Below the pieces are notes generated by a model, which had not been told where the DNA came from, made no database searches, and was given only the letters and a program-made list of their open reading frames with translations. Shown here in pieces: positions 52,046-61,346 of a DNA stretch of 64,000 nucleotides; the first letter of the stretch is position 1; each line of letters opens with the position of its first letter. The DNA comes from Maribacter sp. (GTDB lineage Bacteria > Bacteroidota > Bacteroidia > Flavobacteriales > Flavobacteriaceae): assembly GCA_020629285.1 (NCBI GenBank), contig JAHDDP010000010.1, positions 1 through 64,000 of the forward strand, read 5' to 3'. The translations under genes were made by a program, and so were the position numbers.

Positions 52046-52825
52046 ATGAAAAAATATTTATTTCTTGCCCTGGCCTTAACGTATTTTGGTGTACAAGGTC
52101 AAAATACTAAGTCAGCTTTTAAGACAGGAGAATGGTTGAAGTTTAGAATGCATTACGGTTTTTTAAATGCAAGCTACGCTACACTGCAAGTTAATTCTAC
52201 TACTTTAAATGATAAGTCTGTCTACCATGTAGTAGGCCATGGTGAAACTACCGGTGTGGCCAGTTGGTTTTTTAAAGTAGATGATACCTATGAAAGTTAT
52301 TTTGACAAGCAAGATGGTAAGCCATATAAGTTTGTTCGTAAAATTAACGAAGGGGGTTATAAAAAAGATGTAGAGATAAACTTTGACCATAATGCATCTA
52401 ATGCAGAACTTAATGATAAGAAAAACAAGAAAAAGCTTAATTTTACATTAGAGAACAATATACAGGATCTAATATCCGCTTTTTATTATTTGAGGAACAA
52501 CTATAAAACAGAAGACCTTGAAGTAGGAAAAGCAATTACCCTGAAAATGCTTTATGACGATGACGGTATTTTCAATTTTAAACTTAAGTATTTGGGTTTA
52601 GAGGTTTTAAATACAAAATATGGTAAAGTAGAATGCTTAAAATTTAGGCCTTTGGTACAATCGGGGCGTGTATTTAAAGAGCAAGAAAGTTTATCATTAT
52701 GGGTTTCGAACGATGACAATCGAATTCCAATTAGAATTAAAGCAGATTTAGCCGTAGGTGCTATAAAAGCAGATATTGATGGGTATAATGGTCTTAAGCA
52801 TCAGTTTAAAATTATAATGGATTAG
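52046..52825 (+). CDS. DUF3108 family exported protein
   Basis: 259 residues. Signal peptide ('LFLALALTYFGVQGQ'), then a single beta-rich domain with 'FKTGEWLKFRMHYGFLNASY', 'GHGETTGVASWFFKVDDTYE', 'EINFDHNASNAELNDKK', 'DLISAFYYLRNNYKTEDLEV' and 'KTLDEVLNTKYGKVECLKFR'-like strands. DUF3108 proteins are periplasmic, of unknown function, frequent in Bacteroidetes and Proteobacteria. The tryptophan dioxygenase gene follows after only 7 bp, so they are probably co-transcribed. Confidence 0.85.
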   Translation: MKKYLFLALALTYFGVQGQNTKSAFKTGEWLKFRMHYGFLNASYATLQVNSTTLNDKSVYHVVGHGETTGVASWFFKVDDTYESYFDKQDGKPYKFVRKINEGGYKKDVEINFDHNASNAELNDKKNKKKLNFTLENNIQDLISAFYYLRNNYKTEDLEVGKAITLKMLYDDDGIFNFKLKYLGLEVLNTKYGKVECLKFRPLVQSGRVFKEQESLSLWVSNDDNRIPIRIKADLAVGAIKADIDGYNGLKHQFKIIMD

Positions 52826-52832
52826 ACCCTAA

Positions 52833-53804
52833 ATGGAAGATAGAGAGAAGATCAAATCCCAAATATCTAAACTAGAAGAAAAATATAAAGATTCAGGGCA
52901 AGATCTTAGCTCTTATTTAGATGGTCTATTGCACCAGCGTTATCTTACCTATTGGGATTATATACATTTAGACACCCTATTAAGTCTACAGGTACCAAGA
53001 ACCCATTTTCCTGATGAAGAAATATTCATCATGTATCATCAAATTACCGAATTATACTTTAAATTGATTTTGCACGAGCAAAAGCAATTGGTAGATGATA
53101 AAAGTGACAATTTAGATTTTTTTATAGAAAAGGTCAGAAGAATAAATAGTTACTATAAAGTTCTAATATCTTCATTTAGTGTAATGATCAAAGGTATGGA
53201 GCGAGAGCAGTTTTTGCAATACCGTATGGCATTGTTGCCTGCCAGTGGTTTTCAGTCTGCACAGTTTAGAATGATCGAGCTTTATGCCACGCCCTTAGAA
53301 AATTTGGTTCATGTATCGGAAAGGGCTCAATTCTCATCAGAATCTACGATCGAAGAGTTATACGAACACATTTATTGGAAAAAGGGTGCTACAGATAAAG
53401 AAACGGGCGAAAAAACCTTGACATTAAAACAGTTTGAGTACCGTTATACGCCTAGGCTTATAAGAATAGCAAAACAGGTAGAGAATACTACAATATATCA
53501 TAAATACTTAAGTTTGCCCAAAGAGCATAGAGAAGATGCGGTATTAGTGGAGGCGTTAAAGACTTTAGATGTAAATGCTAATATAAATTGGCAATTGATG
53601 CACATGGGTTCGGCTCATAGATACTTAAGAAAAGAAACCGGTGATATAGAGGCAACAGGTGGTACCAATTGGAAAGAATACCTGCCGCCTAGTTTTCAAA
53701 AAATTGTATTCTTTCCAGAATTGTATACAGAACAGGAATTAAATAATTGGGGTAAACAGTGGGTAGACCATATGTTGAATCCAGATAAATCAAGAGTAGA
53801 ATAA
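52833..53804 (+). CDS. kynA: Tryptophan 2,3-dioxygenase
   Basis: 323 residues. Bacterial-type TDO: 'DGLLHQRYLTYWDYIHLDTL' and 'EEIFIMYHQITELYFKLILH' in the substrate cavity, 'SGFQSAQFRMIELYATPLEN', and the haem-ligand segment 'NWQLMHMGSAHRYLRKETGD' with 'ATGGTNW' for the indole carboxylate. It opens the indole ring of L-tryptophan with haem and O2 to N-formylkynurenine, first step of the kynurenine pathway. The next gene starts within its stop (TAATG). The ring-opening enzyme of the end of the pathway, haaO, is at 12537. Confidence 0.93.
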   Translation: MEDREKIKSQISKLEEKYKDSGQDLSSYLDGLLHQRYLTYWDYIHLDTLLSLQVPRTHFPDEEIFIMYHQITELYFKLILHEQKQLVDDKSDNLDFFIEKVRRINSYYKVLISSFSVMIKGMEREQFLQYRMALLPASGFQSAQFRMIELYATPLENLVHVSERAQFSSESTIEELYEHIYWKKGATDKETGEKTLTLKQFEYRYTPRLIRIAKQVENTTIYHKYLSLPKEHREDAVLVEALKTLDVNANINWQLMHMGSAHRYLRKETGDIEATGGTNWKEYLPPSFQKIVFFPELYTEQELNNWGKQWVDHMLNPDKSRVE

Positions 53805-55084
53805 TGCAGAAGTATTGGGGGGTATTATTGGCATTAACAGTAATTGCATCATGCAAAGACGCCGATAATGAGAAGAAAGATATAGCTCAAAACGTAAAGG
53901 TCGTAGAAGTACCGGAAATCAATGAAAGATTTGGTTTTAATTTAGATGAATTCCATGTTAAATTAGATACTATCAGGTACGGCGATAGCTTTGGTGAGTT
54001 AATGCAAGATAATAAAGTAGAATACCCAAAAGTACTAACGGTTTCAGAAAAATTTAAAGATACTTTTGATGTGCGTAGAATTCGTGTAGGTAAGCCTTAC
54101 GCTATTTTACAATCTAAAGATACAAGTGCACAAGCTCAGGTATTTATTTATGAGAACGATCCAATAAACTATACCGTAATAGATTTACGAGATAGTGTAA
54201 AAGTCTATAAAGAAAAGAACAAAGTTAAGTTTGTTCAAAGAGAAGTTTCCGGGGTCATAGAATCTAGTTTGTCAGAAGCCATATTAGAGCAAGGTGTAGA
54301 TTATAATGTTACGCACAATCTTGCAAATGTTTATGCATGGACAATAGATTTTTCAAGATTACAAAAGAACGATAAATTCAAGATCATCTATAATGAGAGA
54401 TTCATAAACGATACGGTGTATGCCGGTGCAGAGCCTATTGAAGCTGCTTTTTTTGAACATAACGGCAAACCTATTTATGCGTTTGCTTATGAAAACGATT
54501 CGTTAAAAAGTTTGGTCGATTATTTCGATGAAAATGCAAATAACCTAAGGAGAACTTTTTTAAGAATGCCGGTAGCGTACGGTAGGCTATCATCTAGATA
54601 TAATCTTAAACGAAGAATAAAGTACTACGGTTATAAATTGCGCCCACATAAGGGTACGGATTATGCCGCACCTATTGGAACACCAATTATGGCCACTGCA
54701 GATGGTACTGTCGTAGAATCTACAAGAAGAGGTGGTAACGGTAAATATGTAAAGATTAGACATAACGGTACATATTCTACTCAATATCTTCATATGAAAG
54801 CACAAAAAGTAAAAAAGGGAGAATTTGTACGTCAAGGAGATGTTATAGGTTGGATCGGTATGACGGGAAATACAGGAGGTCCACATGTATGTTACCGTTT
54901 CTGGAAAAATGGAAGACAAGTAGATCCCTTAAAAGAAGAATTACCACAAGCAGAACCGTTGCATGATTCGTTAAAAAAAGAATATTTCGCATATATTTCA
55001 ACATATAAAGAACAGTTAGATTGTATAATCTATCCAAAAGTCTTAATTGATGAAGAAGACGAGGATTTAATAACACTTAATTAA
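53804..55084 (+). CDS. M23-family peptidase lipoprotein with unusual His-Val-Cys metal motif
   Basis: 426 residues, lipoprotein signal with Cys17. The C-terminal LytM/M23 domain (about 270-385) has the first metal motif '[20 protein letters not shown]' (HxxxD), a catalytic His in '[15 protein letters not shown]', and '[20 protein letters not shown]', where the usual HxH reads His-Val-Cys. Cys may replace the third zinc ligand. The N-terminal half (20-260) contains OapA/LysM-like beta modules. Expected to cut peptidoglycan cross-links in the periplasm or be an inactive regulator like some LytM factors. Start overlaps the TDO stop (TAATG), pgi follows after 4 bp. Confidence 0.85.
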   Translation: MQKYWGVLLALTVIASCKDADNEKKDIAQNVKVVEVPEINERFGFNLDEFHVKLDTIRYGDSFGELMQDNKVEYPKVLTVSEKFKDTFDVRRIRVGKPYAILQSKDTSAQAQVFIYENDPINYTVIDLRDSVKVYKEKNKVKFVQREVSGVIESSLSEAILEQGVDYNVTHNLANVYAWTIDFSRLQKNDKFKIIYNERFINDTVYAGAEPIEAAFFEHNGKPIYAFAYENDSLKSLVDYFDENANNLRRTFLRMPVAYGRLSSRYNLKRRIKYYGYKLRPHKGTDYAAPIGTPIMATADGTVVESTRRGGNGKYVKIRHNGTYSTQYLHMKAQKVKKGEFVRQGDVIGWIGMTGNTGGPHVCYRFWKNGRQVDPLKEELPQAEPLHDSLKKEYFAYISTYKEQLDCIIYPKVLIDEEDEDLITLN

Positions 55085-55088
55085 TAAA

Positions 55089-56726
55089 ATGGCACTAAAT
55101 AAAATAAACCCACAGCAAACCGATATTTGGAATAAATTAACGGCACATTATGAAGAAACTAAGGGCGAGCATTTAAGAAGTTTGTTTTCTTCGGATGCAA
55201 AAAGGGCTGAAAAGTTTACGCTACAGTGGAATGATTTCTTGTTTGATTATTCTAAGAACAGAATTTCTGAAGAGACCATGCAAATGTTGTTCAAGTTAGC
55301 GGATGAGGTGAATTTAAAAGGAGCTATCAAAGATTATTTTGGTGGAGATTTAATTAACGAAACAGAAGGTAGAGAAGTGCTTCATACTGCACTACGAGCT
55401 AAGAAAGATGATGTAGTTTTGGTTGATGGCAAAAACGTAATGCCAGAAATCTATGAAGTAAAAGAGCATATAAAAGAATTTACGGATTCAGTAATTAATG
55501 GAGATTTAAAAGGATATACGGGTAAAGCCTTTACAGATGTAGTAAATATAGGTATTGGAGGTTCAGATTTAGGTCCGGCAATGGTTACCGAAGCTTTAAA
55601 ATTTTATAAAAATCATTTATCTATTCATTTTGTTAGTAATGTAGATGGTGATCATGTTCATGAAGTATTAAAGACATTAGATCCTGAGACAACGCTATTC
55701 GTGGTAGTTTCTAAAACCTTTACAACTCAAGAAACATTGAGTAATGCCACTACTATTAAGAAGTGGTTTTTAAAACATGGAACACAAGAAGACATTGCAA
55801 AGCACTTTGCCGCAGTATCAACTAACAGCGAAAAAATAGCCGAGTTCGGTATTGATGCAGCAAACGTTTTCCCAATGTGGGATTGGGTAGGTGGTAGATT
55901 CTCATTATGGAGCGCGGTAGGTTTAACTATTGCCTTGGCTGTTGGTTATGAAAATTTCGATGCTTTGTTGGAAGGAGCCAATGAAACCGACGTACACTTT
56001 AAAGAAACTGATTTTTCAGAGAACATACCTGTAATAATGGCTTTGGTTAGTGTTTGGTACAATAATTTTTATGGTGCAGAAACAGAATCCATTATCCCTT
56101 ATGCACAATATTTAAGTAGATTCTCTGCTTACTTACAGCAAGGTATCATGGAAAGTAATGGTAAAAGCGTAGATAGGGCTGGCAATACAGTTGGTTATGA
56201 AACAGGTACAATTATTTGGGGAGAACCGGGTACCAATTCTCAACATGCCTTTTTTCAATTGATACATCAAGGTACTAAGTTAATACCTACAGATTTTATT
56301 GGTTTTAAACATTCCTTGCATGGCGATAAAGATCATCATGATAAGTTGATGGCAAATTATTTTGCCCAGACCGAGGCTTTAATGAATGGTAAAACCAAAG
56401 AAGAAGTTGTTAAAGAATTAAAAGAAAAAGATTTATCTGAATCTGAAATTAATAAGCTTGCCCCATTTAAGGTTTTTGCAGGAAATAAGCCTACAAATAC
56501 AATTTTAACTGATAAGCTAACGCCTAAAAGCCTTGGTTCATTGATAGCGTTGTATGAGCATAAAATATTTGTACAAGGTATAGTTTGGAACATCTTTAGT
56601 TATGACCAATGGGGTGTAGAACTTGGTAAACAGTTGGCAGGCACTATTCTTGACGATATCAAAAATTCAGATATTTCTGATCACGATAGTTCTACATTGC
56701 GACTTTTGCAATATTTTAAGAATTAA
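55089..56726 (+). CDS. pgi: Glucose-6-phosphate isomerase
   Basis: 545 residues, PGI of the standard bacterial type: '[16 protein letters not shown]', '[20 protein letters not shown]', '[20 protein letters not shown]', '[20 protein letters not shown]', '[11 protein letters not shown]', '[20 protein letters not shown]' and '[20 protein letters not shown]'. It interconverts glucose-6- and fructose-6-phosphate in the cytosol. Linked by 4 bp to the M23 gene, so it is last in a run beginning with DUF3108. It would connect the fructokinase product at 3.1 kb with glycogen/glucan metabolism. Confidence 0.97.
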   Translation: MALNKINPQQTDIWNKLTAHYEETKGEHLRSLFSSDAKRAEKFTLQWNDFLFDYSKNRISEETMQMLFKLADEVNLKGAIKDYFGGDLINETEGREVLHTALRAKKDDVVLVDGKNVMPEIYEVKEHIKEFTDSVINGDLKGYTGKAFTDVVNIGIGGSDLGPAMVTEALKFYKNHLSIHFVSNVDGDHVHEVLKTLDPETTLFVVVSKTFTTQETLSNATTIKKWFLKHGTQEDIAKHFAAVSTNSEKIAEFGIDAANVFPMWDWVGGRFSLWSAVGLTIALAVGYENFDALLEGANETDVHFKETDFSENIPVIMALVSVWYNNFYGAETESIIPYAQYLSRFSAYLQQGIMESNGKSVDRAGNTVGYETGTIIWGEPGTNSQHAFFQLIHQGTKLIPTDFIGFKHSLHGDKDHHDKLMANYFAQTEALMNGKTKEEVVKELKEKDLSESEINKLAPFKVFAGNKPTNTILTDKLTPKSLGSLIALYEHKIFVQGIVWNIFSYDQWGVELGKQLAGTILDDIKNSDISDHDSSTLRLLQYFKN

Positions 56727-56848
56727 CTTTAGATTCAGTAAAGATTTTGTAAAAGGGATAACTATTTCATTTTCAAGTAAATTATTGAAAGTTTTTAGGT
56801 AATTTTATAGTGCGTTATTTAACGTTCTCTTAACGTTGGAGGTCTAAA

Positions 56849-56856
56849 AATAAAGG
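56849..56856 (+). promoter_or_regulatory. Near-consensus promoter element for the 56898 receptor gene
   Basis: GACTTTTG differs from TAnnTTTG at one base. It lies so close to an in-frame ATG at 56868 that the ATG at 56898, opening the signal peptide, is preferred. Confidence 0.4.
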
Positions 56857-56897
56857 ACTTTTGCAGCATGTTAAAAACTAACAAATACTCGAAGAAA

Positions 56898-59606
56898 ATG
56901 AAAAAAATGTATTTTGCATTAGCGGCATTTTTAATGACCGTTACTGCTTTTTCACAAGGATCAATTACTGGTACTGTATTAGATGGCGACTCAAACACTC
57001 CGTTGCCAGGTGCTACAGTAATGGTAAAAGGAACTACAAATGGAACATCAACTGATTTTGATGGAAATTTTACGATTAACACAAATGCTGAATCTGGAAC
57101 TTTAGTAGTTTCTTACATCGGTTTCAATTCAAAACAAATAGCTTTTACTTCAACTGGTAGTGTAGGTTCTATTGTATTGGAGCCAAATGCTGAAGAATTA
57201 GAAGGTGTTGTTGTAGTTGGTGTTCAAGATATCGCAAAAGATCGTAAGACTCCGGTTGCGGTTTCTACGATTAAGGCGGAAGAAATTCAATTAAAATTGG
57301 GTTCTCAAGAATTTCCGGAATTATTAAATACTACACCATCAATTTATGCTACTAAGTCTGGTGGTGGTTTTGGTGATGCTCGTGTTAATATTCGTGGTTT
57401 TGATACTAACAACTCTGCAGTTATGATAAACGGTGTACCGGTTAACGATATGGAGAACGGTCAGGTTTATTGGAGTAACTGGGCAGGTTTAAGTGATGTA
57501 ACTTCTGCGATTCAGGTTCAAAGAGGTTTAGGTTCTTCAAAATTAGCAGTGTCATCTGTAGGGGGTACAATTAATGTTGTAACAAAAACTTCATTAAATG
57601 CACAAGGAGGTGCTATAGGAGCAACTGTTGGTAACGATGGTTACGTTAAAACGTTGGCATCATACTCATCCGGTCTATTGGACAATGGCTTTTCTGCATC
57701 TATGTTAATAAGCCGAACTGGTGGTAATATGTATGCTGATGGTACTAAATTCGAAGGTTATAACTACTTTATGGGATTGGGCTATACAAAGGGCGATCAT
57801 AGTTTTGAATTTATGGTTACTGGCGCCCCTCAATGGCACCATCAAAGAAGCAGGGCTACATCTATAGAAAATCAGATTTTATATGGTGAAGGTGATGGTG
57901 AACCAAATAGAAGGTACAATGAAGATTGGGGATATAAAAATGGTGAAGAATATAGTTTTCGTCGTAATTTTTATCAAAAACCTGTTATCAGTTTAAATTG
58001 GGATTGGAATTTAAGTGAGAAAACTACTTTACAAACATCAACTTACGCCTCTTTTGGTCGCGGTGGTGGAACTGGAGAGATTGGTGAAATAAATGGAAGT
58101 AGACAATTTGCGTTACCTAGAACTGCTGATGGTTTAATTAGAGTAGATGATATTGTAGCTTATAACAGTGGTCAATTGGTGTCAGATTTTAGTGCTACTC
58201 CAAGAGAACAGATCAATGGTCAATATGTCAACAATAGTGATCAAAATGATAATGAAAATAATACTAATGGTATTTCTAGAAGAGCTTCTGTGAACTCTCA
58301 CAACTGGTACGGAATCTTAGCTAATTTTAATAATCGAATTTCAGATGATTTGACAATCGATTTTGGTGTTGATCTTAGAAAATACACTGGTTACCATTAT
58401 AGAAGGGTAAATGACCGTTTAGGTGGAGACGTTTATCAGGAAACAGATAATAGAAATGATCCTAATCTATTATTTTCTGAAACCTACAATGCAAATCAAC
58501 CTTGGTGGGTATTTGGGAACATTGATGATGAGGAAAAAATCGATTACTATAATAAAGGTTTCGTAAACTGGGTAGGTGTTTTTGGTCAAGTTGAATACAA
58601 TTTTACTGAAGATATAACTGGGTTTATTCAAGGTGCATTATCTAACCAAGGTTTCGCTAGGGAAGAATTCTTTAACGAAGTACCAGTGGAAAAAACTGAT
58701 TTTGAAAATATTCTTGGGGGTAATGTAAAAGGTGGAGTAAACTGGAATGTGGATGCTAATAATAATTTCTTTGCTAATGCAGGCTACTATTCAAAACAAC
58801 CACTGTTTGATGCTGTTTATATCAATTTTGGAAATAATTTGAATCCTAATTTAACGAATGAAAAAATTACTGGGTTTGAATTGGGATATGGTTATAGAAG
58901 CTCAAAATTTAGAGCAAATGTAAACCTTTACTATACTAGTTGGAAGGATAGATTTGAGTCAACAGGAGCAACTTTTAATTTTGGTGAGCCAGATGAGATT
59001 CGTGGTACAGCTAATATATTAGGTATAACTCAGGTTCATACAGGTATCGAGTTCGATGGTAGATTTCAAGCAAATGAGAAATTTGGATTAACAGGTATGA
59101 TGTCTATTGGTAACTGGGAATATAAAGATGATGTAACCGCTACTTATTTTGATAATGATCAAGCACCTATTATTATCGATGGAGTAGAACAAGTTGAAAC
59201 ATTAGCTTTAGATGGTGTTAAAGTTGGTGATGCAGCGCAGTTTACTGCTTTCTTAGGTGCAGATTATAATGTTGTCAATAATTTAAGTATTGATTTTGGA
59301 TACAGATTTGCGGGTAATTTATACGCTCAGTTTGATGCCACTGATGTTGGTCCTGATGGTGCCTTAAAGTTGCCTTCATTCGGTCTTGCTGATGCAGGCG
59401 CAACTTATAACATACCTTTTGATGATAAAAAATTGAGTTTCAGAGTTAATGTTAATAACCTTTTTGATACAACTTACATAGCAGAATCTGATACAAATAT
59501 TTTTGCACAACCAGGTGATGATACTTATGACGGTATTAGTACAAGCAACCGTGTATTCTTTGGTTTTGGAACAACTTGGAATGTAAGTGCTAGATTAAAC
59601 TTCTAA
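56898..59606 (+). CDS. TonB-dependent receptor (CarboxypepD_reg type)
   Basis: 902 residues from the ATG at 56898, giving the signal peptide 'MYFALAAFLMTVTAFSQ'. A carboxypeptidase-regulatory domain (about 20-105, 'SITGTVLDGDSNTPLPGATV'), a plug with 'DARVNIRGFDTNNSAVMING' and 'VYWSNWAGLSDVTSAIQVQR' plus 'GLGSSKLAVSSVGGTINVV', and a large barrel ending 'GFGTTWNVSARLNF'. SusC-like in the N-terminus but shorter than SusC (~1000) and without a SusD partner, so an oligosaccharide substrate is not supported. Own terminator. Plug motifs match the receptor at 61347. Confidence 0.92.
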   Translation: MKKMYFALAAFLMTVTAFSQGSITGTVLDGDSNTPLPGATVMVKGTTNGTSTDFDGNFTINTNAESGTLVVSYIGFNSKQIAFTSTGSVGSIVLEPNAEELEGVVVVGVQDIAKDRKTPVAVSTIKAEEIQLKLGSQEFPELLNTTPSIYATKSGGGFGDARVNIRGFDTNNSAVMINGVPVNDMENGQVYWSNWAGLSDVTSAIQVQRGLGSSKLAVSSVGGTINVVTKTSLNAQGGAIGATVGNDGYVKTLASYSSGLLDNGFSASMLISRTGGNMYADGTKFEGYNYFMGLGYTKGDHSFEFMVTGAPQWHHQRSRATSIENQILYGEGDGEPNRRYNEDWGYKNGEEYSFRRNFYQKPVISLNWDWNLSEKTTLQTSTYASFGRGGGTGEIGEINGSRQFALPRTADGLIRVDDIVAYNSGQLVSDFSATPREQINGQYVNNSDQNDNENNTNGISRRASVNSHNWYGILANFNNRISDDLTIDFGVDLRKYTGYHYRRVNDRLGGDVYQETDNRNDPNLLFSETYNANQPWWVFGNIDDEEKIDYYNKGFVNWVGVFGQVEYNFTEDITGFIQGALSNQGFAREEFFNEVPVEKTDFENILGGNVKGGVNWNVDANNNFFANAGYYSKQPLFDAVYINFGNNLNPNLTNEKITGFELGYGYRSSKFRANVNLYYTSWKDRFESTGATFNFGEPDEIRGTANILGITQVHTGIEFDGRFQANEKFGLTGMMSIGNWEYKDDVTATYFDNDQAPIIIDGVEQVETLALDGVKVGDAAQFTAFLGADYNVVNNLSIDFGYRFAGNLYAQFDATDVGPDGALKLPSFGLADAGATYNIPFDDKKLSFRVNVNNLFDTTYIAESDTNIFAQPGDDTYDGISTSNRVFFGFGTTWNVSARLNF

Positions 59607-59629
59607 AAAGTCTTTACAATTAAAATTAT

Positions 59630-59659
59630 ACCCTGACCACAAACGGTCAGGGTTTTTTT
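59630..59659 (+). terminator. Rho-independent terminator
   Basis: ACCCTGACC (59630-59638) pairs with GGTCAGGGT (59645-59653), followed by seven T, behind the TonB receptor gene. Confidence 0.9.
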
Positions 59660-59700
59660 ATGCTTAAAATTCATTACTTTTAAAACCTAAAATCACAACT

Positions 59701-60141
59701 ATGTACGAAACTATTCACATGCTACATTCATACTTGGCCTATATAGCATTGGCAGTATTGATATTAGCCGTTATTAATGCTATTTCAGGGCTTGTAGGTA
59801 AGCGAATCTTTAATATAGGAAAAGACCTTAGACTAAGTCTATTTGCTCTTATTTTATGTCATATTCAATTATTGGTAGGGCTAATATTGTATTTTGTTTC
59901 ACCTAGTGGATTAAGTGCAATACAAGAATTTGGTATGGGTGGTTTAACTTCTGCTGCACGTTTATTGGCAGTTGAACATCCTTTTATTAATATATTGGCA
60001 ATTGTATCAATTACTATTGGCTGGTCTAGACATAAGAAATTTGTTGAAGGTGCTAAAAAATTTAAGAGCATTGCCATTTTCTACAGTATTGGTTTACTTC
60101 TTATTTTAAGTAGAATTCCTTGGGGACAGTGGTTAAACTAA
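59701..60141 (+). CDS. Four-helix membrane protein, possible b-type haem protein
   Basis: 146 residues with four hydrophobic helices (about 10-28, 45-66, 85-105, 122-140). Histidines in 'TIHMLHSYLAYIALAVLILA', 'LILCHIQLLVGLILYF' and 'VEHPFINILAIVSITIGWSR' sit within or next to helices and could bind haem; flavobacterial homologues are usually annotated as cytochrome b, from memory. Inner membrane, no soluble domain. Located between two TonB receptors and an exonuclease-like gene; no evident partner. Confidence 0.7.
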   Translation: MYETIHMLHSYLAYIALAVLILAVINAISGLVGKRIFNIGKDLRLSLFALILCHIQLLVGLILYFVSPSGLSAIQEFGMGGLTSAARLLAVEHPFINILAIVSITIGWSRHKKFVEGAKKFKSIAIFYSIGLLLILSRIPWGQWLN

Positions 60142-60166
60142 GATTGAAATATTTAAAAGTATTACT

Positions 60167-60200
60167 AAGACCCTAATATTAATATAATAGGGTCTTTTTT
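60167..60200. terminator. Bidirectional terminator between convergent genes
   Basis: AAGACCCTA (60167-60175) pairs with TAGGGTCTT (60188-60196), with T on both sides. It lies between the membrane-protein gene and the stop of the EEP-nuclease gene. Confidence 0.8.
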
Positions 60201-61239
60201 ATGGGTTAACCTTTTTAATTAGATGCATGTACACGGGAAAATGGTCGCTATACCCGCCAATATAACTTCCACCGGCATAGGTCCGTAATGGGTAACCTTT
60301 GTATTTCCCTTTTGGGTCCATTAAATATTCTGGAGAGAATATGCCAACCTTCCAGTAACTGTAACTTTCTCTTTTATTATCCAAAAGGCTTGAGGTCATG
60401 TAAAGTTGGTCGAACAAATTCCATTTATCACGATAGGCTAAAGACCCTCTTCCTTTTTTATAAAGCTTTTCCATTGGTCCATAAAGACTTAATGAGTCCA
60501 AGTTCTTAATGTTTTTTTCAACTTGTAGTATTTTTTTAAAACTAGGGTCTATTGGGTCATCGTTAAAATCTCCCATGCTTATGATCTTGGCATTTACATT
60601 TTGTCTTTGAACGGAATCTATAATACGTTTATTTAGTTTGGCTGCTGCTAATCTAAAAGGTCTGCTTCTAGCCTCCCCACCACTTCTAGAAGGCCAATGG
60701 TTTACCATAAAGTATATCTTTTCATTATCTAATAATCCTTCTACGATAAGTTGGTCTCTTGTGTAATCTCTTTTTCCTTCTAGGTTAAAAAGTAGCAATC
60801 TATGGCTATTGAAATTAACAGGGACGAATGCACTTTTTTTATAGAGAAGTGCCACGTCTATACCGCGTTCATCAGGAGATTCAAAATGTACAATACCGTA
60901 ATTGAACTTTGCTAAATTCTTATGGTGTACTAAATCTTCAAGAACACCTAAATTTTCTACCTCGCAAACCCCTACAATATCTGGTGCTGTTTTATTATCA
61001 TTAGAGCCGATTTCAGAAATAACCTGCGACATGTTTTCTAGTTTGTTCAGATAGCGTTCTTCTGTCCACTTATCTTTTCCTTCAGGAGTTCTATCATCAT
61101 CAAAAATTAAAGTATCATTTTTAGTATCAAATAGATTCTCTAGATTATAGAAAGCAATGGTTCTAATTTGATATACATCAGCATCTTGGGCACATGTAAG
61201 TAATGACGAAAGAAAGCAGATAAGAAGTAGAAATCGCAT
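60199..61239 (-). CDS. Endonuclease/exonuclease/phosphatase (EEP) family protein, exported
   Basis: 346 residues. Signal peptide ('LLLICFLSSLLTCAQ', with a Cys at 16 that could be a lipobox), then the EEP/DNase I fold: 'IAFYNLENLFDTKNDTLIF', 'IVGVCEVENLGVLEDLVHHK', 'DVALLYKKSAFVPVNF', 'IYFMVNHWPSRSGGEARSRP', 'IISMGDFNDDPIDPSF' and 'GGYSDHFPVYMHLIKK'. It carries catalytic residues (Glu, Asp, Asn-His) and should cleave phosphodiesters or phosphate esters in the periplasm or outside, such as nucleic acid used as a phosphorus source. Divergent from a TonB receptor gene. Confidence 0.9.
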   Translation of the reverse strand: MRFLLLICFLSSLLTCAQDADVYQIRTIAFYNLENLFDTKNDTLIFDDDRTPEGKDKWTEERYLNKLENMSQVISEIGSNDNKTAPDIVGVCEVENLGVLEDLVHHKNLAKFNYGIVHFESPDERGIDVALLYKKSAFVPVNFNSHRLLLFNLEGKRDYTRDQLIVEGLLDNEKIYFMVNHWPSRSGGEARSRPFRLAAAKLNKRIIDSVQRQNVNAKIISMGDFNDDPIDPSFKKILQVEKNIKNLDSLSLYGPMEKLYKKGRGSLAYRDKWNLFDQLYMTSSLLDNKRESYSYWKVGIFSPEYLMDPKGKYKGYPLRTYAGGSYIGGYSDHFPVYMHLIKKVNP

Positions 61240-61346
61240 TGTTGAGAGTATTTTACCTTAATTATAAGCGAGTATACGGAAAATTCACGTTAATTATTTC
61301 TCAAGTGTTATCTTAATAGCTCATTAGTAGGTCTTTAAGTTATATA

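Noticed and set aside
54590-54919. 109-codon minus-strand frame in the M23 gene
   Set aside because: Antisense to catalytic motifs of a well-supported gene; no recognisable domain.
56868-56897. Longer start for the 56898 TonB receptor
   Set aside because: The ATG at 56868 directly follows the presumed -7 element and would put a charged stretch before the signal peptide.
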